DNA of 64,000 bases from Luzula sylvatica. Lineage: Eukaryota; Streptophyta; Magnoliopsida; Poales; Juncaceae. Numbering within the stretch: position 1 is the first letter of the stretch; every line of letters starts with the position of its first letter. Below, piece by piece: positions 36,062 through 48,000 of this stretch. The notes under the pieces were generated by a model that did not search any database, had not been told where the DNA came from, and saw only the letters and a program-made list of their open reading frames with translations. The stretch spans positions 3,358,001 to 3,422,000 of the forward strand of contig OX326958.1 of assembly GCA_946800325.1 (NCBI GenBank). Direction: 5' to 3'. A program made the translations under genes and the position numbers.

Positions 36062-39000
36062 GGGGGAATTTCTTCTATATCCTTGTTAAATTCATAAATT
36101 ACATATTTATTCCTCCTTAACTATTAATATCAAATTTATCCCTGTTAATTTTTATTAATATCAAATTTGTCCAAAACTAACAATTTTGTTAAATTTAATA
36201 GAAAAATAATTTAAATGGACAAATATACCCCTCAACTAATCCTTAATCTCATGAACTTATCCATACCCCAAACCCGATAACACACCCGATAACAAATAAA
36301 GCTCTATCACCTTCTCCATACGATCTACATACAAAGAAGAAGCTCTTCCCTATCTTCATACGATCATGAGGCAATCTTGCGGTCTGCGCGGCGGGCGAGC
36401 TTGAGAGACGGCGAAGTTGATGGTCTGGCAAGGCGGTTTCGGGATCTGGAACACCTTAAACTCTATATTATTTGGCAATCTGGACTGGTTCGAACGGGTT
36501 CTAAATCGATTCATGGTATCCTAAACACTCCTCCCTAAATCAATAATTGGCCATTTTATGCTTTTATTTTCATCAATTTTGGTATTTGATCCTTTCAGAA
36601 AGAGTATTTGTAAGTATTTATGAAATTGAGCTTGAATTGGTTAATATTTATCTAGATTTAGACAAAATGAAATCAATAGCTGCTCTCTTTCTTAAATACG
36701 ATATTTTATTTTGTAGAAATTTGTTAGCTTGAGTTTTAATTGGTTGATGTTTATCTAGATTTAGATAATTGGAGTCGATTTCTCTCAGTTACAAGTTTAA
36801 TTACTTTATCCTTCAAATTTCTCTCTCAATTTCTATATCTGCATAATCATATTTTATTTCACTCCAAGGTAAGTATATTTTATTTGATTTTTCGTTCAAA
36901 ATTGCACAATTTTGCATGAGTTGGGACCTTAATTGTACAATTTGGGGCTGATTCGGATCAAATTACGAAATTGAGGATCAACTCGGGGCTAAAATTGAAA
37001 CCCAATTTGGGATTGACACAAATGAGGATTCATTATAAAATGAAGGATAAATTTGATATTTGTACTTTTTGTGAAAAAAATGGCGGGAGAAGATCCTTTA
37101 TTAAAGCTAATTGGAGTCGATTGGTTAAAATCTGAGGATCAAATGGATAATGTCGCTCTCAACCCTAAATCACTGGTTCATTTCTAACTTTCTCTCTCCC
37201 TCTAGACTTATTTTTAATTTTCGTACATCGTGTATTTTTATCAACAGAGTGAAGCAGGAAAGAAGGTCCCCATTTTCGTCGTGAACTTACAGGTGAAATT
37301 ATTCCCTCCCCTCAAAAGTTTCAATAATTCAAATATACCCCTGCAATTATTATATATTTTTTATTTTTGTAGATTTCATCATGATATATGATACGGATCA
37401 TCATGATACATGTGTAAATTTCTACATTTGAATTTTTTTGTGTGTTATGATTTATATATATAGCGTGATGTGTATATATGGAATGAAATTATGCTCTTAC
37501 AATTCAATGTTGATGGAATGTACTAATTGGTTTATTTTGTGAACAAAACAGTTTTGTTGGGGTTCATTTATATAATGTAATATCAGTTCATCGAGTATTA
37601 TGTTATGCTTTGATTCTTAGCCCAGTTCATTAGATTAACTTTTATCGATAAATTTGATAATTTTGAAATGTTTTTTTTTGTTCTAAGTTGTATTGTAATC
37701 ATATAAAAATGAAAACTCAAATTTATCCTCCTAAATATAAAATGAAAGCTCAAATTTATCCTCCTAAAAACAAATTAAATTTATCTCCTAAATAAAAGCT
37801 CATAATACAACTCTAAAAAAGCCGCATTTTACAATTACGACTCTATGTTTTGAAGAATAAACAATTCACAAACATTTTTTGAAGGAGTTGGCGAATTGTC
37901 ATCTCAAATTATATTAAAATTAAAAAAAGGGGAATTCTTCAAAAACCCCCCAACTTTTCTGAAAATTCTAAAAAAACCCCTCTACTTTTAGAAAACCCCC
38001 TATCTTTTTTAGATTTCCTCAAAAACCCCCTATATTTTTTGCTTCTTCAAAAACCCCCTAACTTTTTTAGATTCTCTCAAAAACCCCCTATCTTTTTATT
38101 ATGTTTTTAAAAAAATAACCATTATACCCTTTAGTTTTATTTTTTAAATTTCTATAATTTAATAAATAATGAATATATATTAAACTATTATAAAAAAATT
38201 AAAAATAAATAATACATGATATTATAATATAATAATAAATAATATATAGTATTAAAATATTATAATAAATAATATATTGATATTAAAATATCATTTTCAA
38301 CAATTATTATAATATTTTAATATCAATATATTATTTATTATAATAATTTAATATCTATGTATTATTTATTATAATATTTTAATATCAATAAATAATATAT
38401 GATATTAAATTATTATAACATTTTTATTGATATTTTAATATCAATAAAATTATAAAAAATAAATAATGCATGATATTATATTATTATAACATTTTTATTG
38501 ATATTTTAATATCAATAAAATTATAAATAATAAATAATGCATGATATTAAAATATTATAATAAATAATACATATATATTAAATTATTATAATAAATAATA
38601 TATTGATATTAAAATATTATAATAATTGTTGAAAATGATATTTTAATATCAATATATTATTTATTATAATATTTTAATACTATATATTATTTATTATAAT
38701 ATTATAATATCATGTATTATTTATTTTTAATTTTTTTATAATAGTTTAATATATATTCATTATTTATTAAATTATAGAAATTTAAAAAATAAAACTAAAG
38801 GGTATAATGGTTATTTTTTAAAAAACATAATAAAAAGATAGGGGGTTTTTTAGAGAATCTAAAAAAGTTAGGGGGTTTTTGAAGAAGCAAAAAATATAGG
38901 GGGTTTTTGAGAGAATCTAAAAAAGATAGGGGGTTTTTTAAAAGTAGAGGGAGTTTTTCAGAATTTTCGGAAAAGTTGGGGGGTTTTTGAAGAATTCCCC

Positions 39001-40741
39001 TTAAAAAAATCACAGTACACATTGTTAGTTACAATATCTAGACCTTATTAACATGATCAACGACTTGAAGAATATATAGAAATAGAAGGCACTCCAGTGA
39101 CCCTGTCGAGGCAGAGGCTAAATGTACGTGATTTGGGTTTCTCCTGTTTCTAATGCCCTCAACAATGTATGGAGCATTGTATGGCTTCTGATATGATTAT
39201 CATCGCTAGATACACTTCAAAAACATGAGTATATAAATTTCTTGATTGCATAAATATTAGTTAAGGATTACATAAATTATAGTTAAGAGGATATACTCAA
39301 AATCACATAAATACTAATTAAGGATTACATTTACGAGTAAAATCAGAGAAAATGGAGTTCCAGTGGCAGGAGGGATGATTAGGACATGAAAATCATTAAC
39401 GAACTACACATTAATAAAATAACTAACTATTAACAAATACACGAACTATTAGCAATGTTCTGAAAAAGCGAAAAACTTTGCGCAGCACAAGGCTGGCTGG
39501 CTGTTACTTAAGAATTTCGAAGCATACTGAATTTCTCTGACTTAGAGAGAGAAAGTTAGAAATGAACCTGAACGGGGGATTTAGGATTTAGAGCGACATT
39601 ATCCATTCGATCCTCAGATTTTGACCAATTTACTCCAATTAGCTTTAATAAAATATCTCCTCCAACAATCTATTCACCAAAAGTAGAAATATCAAATGTG
39701 TACTTCATTGTACAATGAATCCTCATTTGGATCAATCCCAAATTGGTCCTCAATTGTGCAATTTGATCTCAATTATCCCCAAATTGTACAATTAAGATCC
39801 AAATTCATACAAAATTGTGAAATTTTGAATGAAATGAAATAAAATATAATTACCTTGGAGTGAAATAAAATACAAATTATGCAGATATAAAAATTGATAG
39901 AGAGATTTGAAGGAAAAATAATTAAACTTGTAATTGAATAGCCAGTCACTGGTTTGTATTGCCTTGGTCAATAAATCAGCTCCAATTGTCTAAATCTAGA
40001 TAAATATATCAGTTCAAAGCTCAATCAAGTCAATCGAACAAATTTCTACAAAATAAATCTCGGATTTAAGAAAGAAAAAAGCAATTATTTTGTCTAAATC
40101 TAGATAAATAGCAACCAATTCAAGCTTAATTTCATAAATCTTTGCAAATACTCCTTCAGAAAGGATCATAACCAAAATTGATGAAACAAATCATAAAAAT
40201 AAGCCAATTACTGATTTAGAGAACATGTTTTAAGATACCATGAATCGATTTGAACACCAAAGAATCGATTAAGAACCCGTTCGAGCCACTCCAAATCGCC
40301 AAAGAATCGATTCATTGAAGAGGGTTTAGGGTGTTTCGGATCTCCAGACTGCCTCGCCGGACATACAACTTTGCCAGATCTCAAGCCTCTCGGACCGTCA
40401 GCTTTGGAGACCGCCATATCACCTCCTCATCGTATGATGATTGGGAATAGCTTCTTCTTCCTATGAAAATCTATGGAGATCGTATGGAGAAGGTGATGGA
40501 GCTTTATTTGTTATCGGGTGTGTTATCGGGTTTAGGATTTGGATAAGTTTATGAGATTGAGGATTAGTTGAGGGGTATATTTGTCCATTTTAATTAATTT
40601 TCTGTTAAATTTAACAAAATTGTTAGTTTTGGACAAATTTGATATTAATAGAAATTAATAGGGATAAATTTGATATTAATAGTTAAAGATGGATAAATAT
40701 GTAATTGATGCATTTAACAAGGATATAGAAGAAATTCCCTC
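36062..40741. mobile_element. Long-TIR Mutator-like element, 4.68 kb, 9-bp TSD
   Basis: Terminal inverted repeats of about 1.1 kb: 36062 to ~37200 pairs with ~39540 to 40741 (shared TCTTCTATATCCTTGTT, CCCGATAACACACCCGATAA, TTGAGCTTGAATTGGTT, ATCTAGATTTAGACAAA). The outermost bases are GGGGGAATTTCTTC and, inverted, GAGGGAATTTCTTC. TTGTTATTT repeats at 36053-36061 and 40742-40750. No transposase domain was found, so it is non-autonomous. The arms are about 85% alike and contain gene-like GC-richer patches (36370-36450, 40330-40430), perhaps captured sequence. The spacer is occupied by a second element. Confidence 0.88.
37929..39001. mobile_element. Nested palindromic Mutator-type element, 1073 bp, 9-bp TSD
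   Basis: Near-perfect palindrome with arms of about 530 bp. Ends GGGGAATTCTTCAAAAACCC; the arms carry four AAAACCCCCTATCTTTTT-like repeats and then AT-only sequence. TTAAAAAAA repeats at 37920-37928 and 39002-39010. Its ends resemble those of the MULE at 61407 (GGAGAATTTCTCAAACCCCC), suggesting mobilisation by that family. Confidence 0.92.
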
Positions 40742-40767
40742 TTGTTATTTTTTCAAAAAAAAAAGTG

Positions 40768-41515
40768 AAGTTTTTGATAAGTTAAAAACTAATAAAGTTG
40801 GGGTTGAGAATCAACTAGAAAGGAAAATCAAAATCATTCGATTTGACAATTCGATTTGACGGAGGTGAATATACCTCAAATGAATTTAGCATGTTCTATG
40901 AACAAAATGGAATTATCCATGAAACAACGGCTCACTATTCTCCACAATCTAATGGAGTATCCGAACGAAAGAATCGCACATTATGAGACATGATTAATGC
41001 CATGTTTAGACTACTTGAAATTTGTGGAGAGAAGCATTGCTAACATCATGGTTTATTCAAAATCGAGTTCTCTCGAAGAAAAAGAAACAAACTCCATGCA
41101 AATTATGGAAAGATCGAACTCCAAATTTAAATATATATCCTCCGTGTATGAGATTGTTTGGCCAAAGTTATTATTCCAAGACCGAAAAGAAATTAATTGG
41201 TCCTAAAATTGTTGATACAGTTTTATTGGTTATGCGAATAACAGCAGTGTGAATAAATTTTTAGTTGTTAATTCTTGTGTTAGTGAAATAAATTTTTAGA
41301 TGCCTCATATTATAGAAACTAGAGATGCCTCACATTATACAAGTTCTCAAATTTCTACTAAAATCAACTCTCACTTTGAACCAGAGATTGAAATAAGAAA
41401 ACGCAAAAGACAAAGACTTGAGAAAATCTGCAATATCTTCACAAGAAGCATCATTTCGGAAAGAACTTATAGACAACAAAATTCAAAGAAGCATCATTTC
41501 GGAAAGAAGTGATGC
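40768..41515 (+). mobile_element. Ty1-Copia integrase relic
   Basis: Frames on the plus strand give integrase-core and following sequence: VENQLERKIKIIR, GGEYTSNEF, YSPQSNGVSERKNRT, then NRVLSKKKKQTPCKLWKDRT, PNLNIYPPCMRLFG and a Lys/Arg-rich linker. Stops and frameshifts occur at about 40850, 40984 and 41030. No gag, reverse transcriptase or LTR adjoins it. Starts 18 bp beyond the target duplication of the preceding element. Confidence 0.85.
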
Positions 41516-42775
41516 AAATTTTCATATTTTTCGAAAATCAGCAAAATACTAAATTTTCATGTTTTTTACCTCAAAAAACTCCACATTTAAACACTTACAC
41601 ATGCAAATTTCTATTTTTCAAAAAGATGCAAAAGGTGAAGGCTAATGCCTCCAACAAACTCAAAATTAATGTCTAAAACAACAAAAATACTCAAATGTCA
41701 TGTTTTTTTTTCTCAAAAAACTCGTGAATTGAAGACTAACACATATCAATTTCTATGTTATTTGAAATATTTGTAAAAATGAAAAAAATGAAGGCTAAAA
41801 CACTTTGAAAAAAGTAAATTTTCGTATTTTGTTGCAAAAAATGTCGAAATTAATTTCTAAAACAGAAAAAATACCAAAATTTCAACTCCGTAATTGAAGA
41901 CTAACACATGTTTATTTCTCTTTTTATCAAAAATTTTTTAAAATAATGTAAGAAGTGAAGTCTAACACCTTTGGAAAAGTTAATGATCACATTTTTCTAA
42001 AAATATGGCAAAATTAAAGTCTAATACGAGAAAAGTACAAAATTTCATGTTTTTTTCTAAACAAACTCCGCGATTGAAGACTAACACATGTATTACAAGT
42101 TTTTTGCCAAAAATTCCGAGAAAATGCAAAATTATTTTTCAAGAAAAGTAAAAAATCATGTCTAAAAAAAGAAAACTACTATATTTTCATGGTTTTCTCA
42201 AAAAAAACTCCATAATTGAAGACTAATATTAGAAAATTTTCCTTTTTAAAAGGTTCGACAAAATCAAAAAGTCAGTCTAACACTTTTAAAAAACGCAATT
42301 ATCCTTTTTTTCTTAATAATTCAAAATTATTGCCAAAAATGAGCAAAATACTAAATTTTCATGTTTTTTTTCTCAAAAATTCCGTAATTGAAGAATAACA
42401 CAAGTAAATTTCTTTTTTTTCCAAAATTTTGAAAAAAATCCAAGAAGTGAAGACAAATACTTTAAAAAATAATCAGTTATCGTATCTTTCTATAAAATGC
42501 AAAAAAAATTATCTAAAATGACAAAAATACTAAATATTCATATCATTCTCAAAGAATTTCTTAATTTAACGTTAACACATGCAAATTTTAATTTTTTTAA
42601 AAAAATTGGAAAAATGAAAAAAGTTGAAGTAACACTTTCAAAAAAACTCAATCATCATATTTTTCAAAAACGCCGATATTATTCCCCAAAATGAAAAATA
42701 TACTAAATTTTCATGTTTTTTTTCTTAAAAAATTTCATATCCGAAGACTAACACATGTAAAAAAAAAAAAAATTC
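41516..42775. repeat. Degenerate satellite, ~170-bp monomer, 7-8 copies
   Basis: Monomers share AAATACTAAATTTTCATG, a poly-T then CTCAAAAAACTCC, ATTGAAGACTAACACATG and a Lys-codon-like AAAATG/AAGTGAAGTC part. TTTTCATG anchors fall near 41555, 41695, 41875, 42043, 42185, 42356, 42534 and 42708 (spacing 140-180). Monomers are strongly drifted. The length is close to one nucleosome, as in many plant satellites. Confidence 0.8.
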
Positions 42776-42982
42776 AAAAAGGTGCAGTAATGTAAAGTGC
42801 TGAAAGGTAAGTGTGGAAATGGTCAGTGCCGAAATGTAATTGTTGGAAACTAAATGTGCAGATGTTAAATGTGCCGGAAGTAAAATGATGATTTGAAAAA
42901 AGTGGTTTGATATGTCATATGAGTTGAAAAAATGGGATTCTTTGCAACACATAAAATTTATATAATTTTGTTCTCCAATAAA

Positions 42983-43293
42983 AAATTTATTAGTAGCATT
43001 TATTAATAGTCACATTATCACGCATGTAGGGGTGTCAATGGGACGGATATTGTTAGAACCGACTCGAACCGTATCCGAAGAAATATCCGGATCCAGATGA
43101 AACCGTATCCGTTTTTCCGGATATGGATCCGGATCTAGGAGTTAATTTTTTGATGAATCCGGATACTATCCGGATCCGGATAAAATTTGTAAACGAGTAA
43201 TCGTTTTGTTGAAATCATGATCAAAATCATAGTAATACTTAATAGATAATTACTATATTTTAATTCATAATAATACTTAATAATCAATCATTA

Positions 43294-43324
<31 letters not shown>

Positions 43325-43846
43325 TTTTAAATTACAAAATAATCAAGACTTGAATTCTAAAAATATTATTATATTATTATATCATAGTATCCGTTTTAAT
43401 ATCCGAATAGGATCCGTATCCGTATCCGACAATATCCGAACCGTATCCGTATCCGGTCCATATCCGAAAAAAAATATGAATATGGATCTGGTATGACCAC
43501 TATCCGAACCGTATCCTAACCGTTGACACCCCTACACGCATGGCATGTACCTTCCAAATAGTAACGATATAAAAACAAAATCTCCTTAACTAAAAAATAT
43601 CAACATTACTTCTTTTTTTCTTCTCTTCTTAAAAAAAATATTTCGAGTTTTCTTCTTAATAGGTAAATCCGTTTTGAGTTCTGCTTAATGTAGATTGTTT
43701 ACCTCTCACGTATAACTTTAAACATAAATAAACTATGAAATATGAAATGATATGTTAAGGAAAAAACTTTGTCAAATATATATTTGTATAATTGGACTTT
43801 TATAATATGTTATAATAATAATATTTCATTCAACGGTAAATTTTAA
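42983..43846. repeat. Dispersed repeat R, copy 2, split by a hAT element
   Basis: 42983-43026 plus 43535-43846 align with 1914-2225. The last 215 bp (43632-43846) are apparently identical to 48001-48215. Confidence 0.8.
43027..43534. mobile_element. hAT non-autonomous element, 508 bp, 8-bp TSD
   Basis: Ends TAGGGGTGTCAATGGG and, inverted, TAGGGGTGTCAACGG. CACGCATG repeats at 43019-43026 and 43535-43542, an 8-bp duplication as expected for hAT. Sub-terminal regions are arrays of ATCCGGATCC/CCGTATCCG. The uninterrupted site is seen in repeat R at about 1950. No transposase. Confidence 0.93.
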
Positions 43847-44193
43847 CCCTACCCGAACCCATCTATCTCTCTCAAATTGAACCCGAACCCATCTCTCTCT
43901 CTCTCTCCCTCTCTCCTGTCGCGAACCCACTCTTCTTCCTGTGCCGTCGTTGGTCTTCTCCTTCTCCAAAACCCTCTCCTTCTCCACCCGTCTTCTCCGG
44001 CAAGGAGAATCGAATTCTTGTCAGGGCATGCTAGATCTGAGATGGCAAATTAAGGGTTCCTAACCCTCTCCTTCTCCACCCGGCTATTCGATTAGGGTAT
44101 CCTTCTCCACCCGTCTTCTCCTTCTCCACCCATCTAGAACCCACCATTTTCTCAACTTGTCCATTTACTGGTCGATTAGGGTTGGTATTGGCG

Positions 44194-44329
44194 ATGGAGA
44201 ATTTCAATCTTAATTCTCCAGCAATTCCGATTCAAGATTCCAGTTCCTCGCCAGTAAATATGGGATTTTGCTCTGAGAAATCGCTTTGTAGACCAAGCTC
44301 GCTTCATGAACTTCTCGGTGGAGGAATTG
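44194..44329 (+). pseudogene. Captured first-exon fragment, unidentified
   Basis: An ATG-initiated frame MENFNLNSPAIPIQD... ending SSLHELLGGGIG at a good donor (GAATTG|GTATGT). It looks like a 5' coding exon, but no continuation is present and I do not recognise the source gene. Confidence 0.4.
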
Positions 44330-44560
44330 GTATGTATTTTCTCTTCGTATTGTTGCAATTACAATCGTATATGTAAAGAATTATACGAGATTGAGTAACT
44401 TCTAGTCGATTAGGTGCAGTTGCGGATGTAATCCTGTGGAGGAGAAGGGAGATCTCCATTAGCATACTAGATTGAGTAACTTTTAGTCGAGATCGAGTAA
44501 CCTATTTTACGATCACGATCAGTCAGATTGAATCTTTCAATTTGAAATTCGAAATTTTAC

Positions 44561-44884
44561 CTGTTGTGGGTATGCCAAGACGCAGAATCCTTCGCCGGTG
44601 AATCTGCCGTTTTTGTGCACGAATAGAATATCGAGTAAATCGAGCCCTTGGAAGAAGCCGATGACGTCAGCTTCGGAGCAGTCGAACGGGAGGCCTCGCA
44701 GTCTGACGGCCGGAAACGGAGGAGCCTGATTCTCGTACCCGTATGCGCCTCCTGTTGCGTACATCATATCCATTGGCTGAGTTGCTCCGTATCCTAGAGC
44801 CTGATGATTTGCGTATTGCTGGCGTTTCATACCCATCAACAATGGAGCTTCAAAAGTTCTGCAAAGAGGAGGCGCGATCTTCAT
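44561..44884 (-). pseudogene. Captured exon of a hnRNP F/H-like RNA-binding protein
   Basis: 108 codons from ATG to a donor (CAACAG|GTAAAA). It includes PPFPAVRLRGLPFDCSEADV, FFQGLDLLDILFVHKNGRFT and GEGFCVLAYP, the quasi-RRM of plant hnRNP F/H-like splicing regulators. Only this first exon is present; the rest of the RRM and the second RRM are absent, so no functional protein is expected. Confidence 0.72.
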
Positions 44885-45506
44885 GATGATTGATTTATTG
44901 ATTAATTTTTGAATATTTATCGATAAATCACAAATTCAAATTCTTAATATCTATTGATTTGTGTACTCTTAATCTTCGATACAAATCGATATACATCTAT
45001 TTTTCTCTTGTTGTGTACTCTTAATCTTTGGTTACAAAATTAATTTGTAGTATAATATAATTACAAAACTGAATTAATGAAATTTGAATTGTACATAATG
45101 TTTTATTTAAGTTGGAGTACAATTACAAAATTATCGACACAAACAAGGCTTAATACAACATATTTTACTAATTTTGATACAACACATCTCTTATTGTGTG
45201 ATTAATTGCTATTTCCATTATATTTATTAAAAATTAGAAATTAGAAATTTGTGTGATTAATTGCTATTTCCATTGTAGTATAATATTTATTAGAAATTAG
45301 AAATTTGTGTGATTAATTGCTATTTCCATTATACATCTATTATTTGTTAAATCCTTCTCCTCCCGTTCTTTAAGTATTAATACATCACTCAAAAGAATCT
45401 CCCCCCTTCATAATCCAGATCCAACGGCTCTATCTCTCTCCTCGTATCCTCCTTCTCTTCGACTTTAATATACAATTAATTAATCGCCTAAATAATAACA
45501 ACGATG

Positions 45507-45538
<32 letters not shown>

Positions 45539-45644
45539 CGATCTTCCATGCAATCCTCTCATTTATATCTATCTATACACATTCGAACAAACGAACAAAC
45601 ATAATCATCAAATACGAACAGGAAATCCGTAATTCTGGAACGTT

Positions 45645-45954
45645 CTAATCTCCCCTCCTCTGCCAGCTTCTTCTAGAAGGTTCTGCCGCGTCGTCGTCGT
45701 AGCGCCACATGTACACATGGGAATCCTCGCTGGCAGAGATCACGTATTTTCTGTTTGCCGATATGCATGCTGATATTTGACTGCTCGTGTTTCGAAACCC
45801 TGTAATTAAGAATTAGTTGGAAATTGAGGGGGTTGATTGAGAAAATGAATTAATTAAAAGTGTACCTCTGAATTTGTGAATTAAGTCGGTTCCGTCTACG
45901 ACGCGGGTTCGTGAGTCTGTGGAAGTGATTAAAACTTTTGATTCCAGGGGCAAA
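45645..45954 (-). pseudogene. Captured two-exon fragment of a WDR44-like WD40 protein
   Basis: Exons 45954-45866 and 45799-45645, phase-compatible across a 66-bp GT-AG intron. Together they read ESKVLITSTDSRTRVVDGTD, LIHKFRG, FRNTSSQISACISAN, RKYVISASEDSHVYMWRYDD: two WD40 blades typical of plant WDR44-like proteins. It runs into a stop (45647-45645) soon after. Introns are kept, so the capture was at DNA level. Confidence 0.75.
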
Positions 45955-46127
45955 CTGGTAAATATTTGAAAAATATGAGGATAATAATAATAATTATGCA
46001 ATTATCATGATTTCGAGATTTGGGTGTGTGTGTAGACCTCAAATCCGGTGATTTTCTTCTGGCTTGATTTCTTTCGTTTGTTTTGCAAGTCTATTTGAGT
46101 TTTCTGAACGAGCTTATTATCTGCAAA

Positions 46128-46330
46128 ACCCTAATTTCAGATTAACTAACCCTAATTTCAGATTAATTAACCCTAATTGACCCTAATTAACCCTAATTTC
46201 AGATTAACTAACCCTAATTTCAGATTAATTAACCATAATTGACCCTAATTAACCCTAATTTCAGATTAACTAACCCTAATTAACCCAAATTAACCCTAAT
46301 TTGAACCCTAATTAACCCTAATTTCACATT
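46128..46330. repeat. AACCCTAATT tandem array
   Basis: Repeats of TTAACCCTAATTTCAGATTA and TTAACCCTAATTGACCCTAA, about 20-30 bp period, telomere-like CCCTAA embedded in AT sequence. It lies inside the gene-capturing element. Confidence 0.8.
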
Positions 46331-46919
46331 AATTAACTCAAAAGCGACGAGAAAAGGGGATAAATCTGACTGAATTGACTGAGAAACGAGAAAAGGGGAA
46401 TCTGACTGAACTTAACTAACTAAATCTGACCTCGTTTGCGAGAGAGAAGGGCAGCGATAGCGAGAGAGGAGATCGAGAAGACCACAGCACAGCAGCGATC
46501 GAAGAAGCACAGGCGAGAGAGAAGGGCAGCGATAGCGATAGGAGTGGGTTCGAGAGAGAAGCACAGCGAGAGAGGAAGAGAGAGGTTCGCGACAGGAGAG
46601 AGGGAGAGAGAGAGAGGAGCTGTTCGGGTTCAATTTGAGAGAGGGGTTCAATTTGGGTTCGGGTCGGGTTAGGAGAGTGGGTTTGGGTCGGGTTATAATT
46701 TATTTGTCATGTCATAATGTGAGGATGTCTAAAAAATCCACATCACCATGTCATGTCACTATTTAACTAAGGTTTTAACACCAAATAGACGGAGGAGGCA
46801 TGTTGCACAATGTTTGAAAGGTTAGAGGGTAAAAATGTGCAGTTTTTTGTTTGGGGGTAAGTTTCACATCTGAAACAAGTTTAGGGAACAAAAATGTATT
46901 TTTTTTCTTAAAAAAAATA

Positions 46920-47144
46920 GGAAAAAGTCTGATTTTGCCCCCCAACTTTTACCGAAATGTTTCAGTTGCTCCCTCACTTTTTTTTTGCGCGTTTTTGCCC
47001 CTAAACTTGTTTAGTTTGTTCGTTTTGCCCCCTTCCGTCAAATAATGGTGCCCCCCAGTTACATGACCGTTAAATCATGACCCGACCCGTTAACCCGACC
47101 CATTAACCTCTCTTTCTCTCTCACTCCAGCGCGTCTCTCTCTCG

Positions 47145-47191
<47 letters not shown>

Positions 47192-47738
47192 GAATATCTC
47201 TCTCTCTCTCGCCTCTCTCCTCCAGCTCCAGCCGTAGCCGTCGCCTCTCTCCTCCGCGGAATGCGAACCGGACTCGAATCTGTCTCTAGCTGTCGCCTCT
47301 CTCCTCTAGGTCCAGCTCCAGCCGCAGCCGTCGCCTCTCTCGAACGGAATGAAATCGATGACGTGGACACGATCTTGACCTCCTTAACTTAGAATGAAAA
47401 ATAACCAATCCTACACATCAATCTCTCGTTCAGACAATTCATCGAACACATGGAGTACAATCGACAGAACCGCAGTTCCGACGAGGAGACGGCGCTCCGT
47501 CGCATGCGAACTCTCTCGCTTGATCTTCGCCGTCCTTCCGAGTCGATTTCTGGGGAGCTTTCGCTTCTTCCGAGACGGCGCTCCGTCGCACGGCGAGCGA
47601 GAGAGAGAGAGAGCGCGAGCGAGGGAGAGACACAACGAGCGAGAGAGAGAGAGAGAGAGAGAGAGCGCGAGCGAGAGAGAGAGAGAGACAGCGCGAGCGA
47701 GAGAGAGACACAGCGAGCGAGAGAGAGACACAGCGAGC

Positions 47739-47808
<70 letters not shown>

Positions 47809-48000
47809 TTAAGTAACGGGTCGGGTTAACGGGTCGGGTCATGATTTAACGGTCATGTAACTGGGGGGTATCATTATTTGACGGAAAGGAGCAAAATGAA
47901 CAAACTAAACAAGTTTAGTGGGCAAAAACACGCAAAAAAAAAGTGAGGGGGCAACTTGAACATTTCGGTAAAAATTGGGGGGCAAAATCAGACTTTTTCC
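46920..48000. mobile_element. Mutator-type non-autonomous element, 1081 bp, 9-bp TSD
   Basis: TIRs of ~190 bp: GGAAAAAGTCTGATTTTGCC at the left and its inverse at the right, continuing through GTTACATGACCGTTAAATCA and ACCCGACCCGTTAACCCGAC. AAAAAAATA repeats at 46911-46919 and 48001-48009. The interior has CT-rich (47121-47190) and GA-rich (47590-47812) microsatellites that are complementary, and GC-richer gene-like patches at 47215-47350 and 47480-47600. Open frames through the GA/CT tracts are not genes. Confidence 0.9.

Larger units (their letters stand above)
43847..46695. mobile_element. Gene-capturing TIR element (Pack-MULE-like), ~2.85 kb
   Basis: Both ends hold, in inverted order, ACCCGAACCCA, CTCTCAAATTGAACCCGAAC, a CT-rich run and CTCTCTCCTGTCGCGAAC, giving TIRs of about 100 bp. 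Between them are at least three unrelated gene fragments with splice sites in mixed orientation (44194-44329 plus; 44561-44884 minus; 45645-45954 minus). No transposase. No clear 9-bp target duplication was found, so the superfamily is inferred. Confidence 0.6.

Noticed and set aside
36249..40417. Short frames in both arms of the 4.68-kb Mutator element
   Set aside because: They occur in inverted copies with different stops and have no domain; at best captured gene scraps.
41516..42775. CRISPR array
   Set aside because: Repeats are long, drifted and directly adjoining, in a plant nuclear context; they form a satellite.
47394..47842. Long frames of Arg-Glu or Leu-Ser repeats on both strands
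   Set aside because: Products of (GA)n/(CT)n microsatellites inside a Mutator element.
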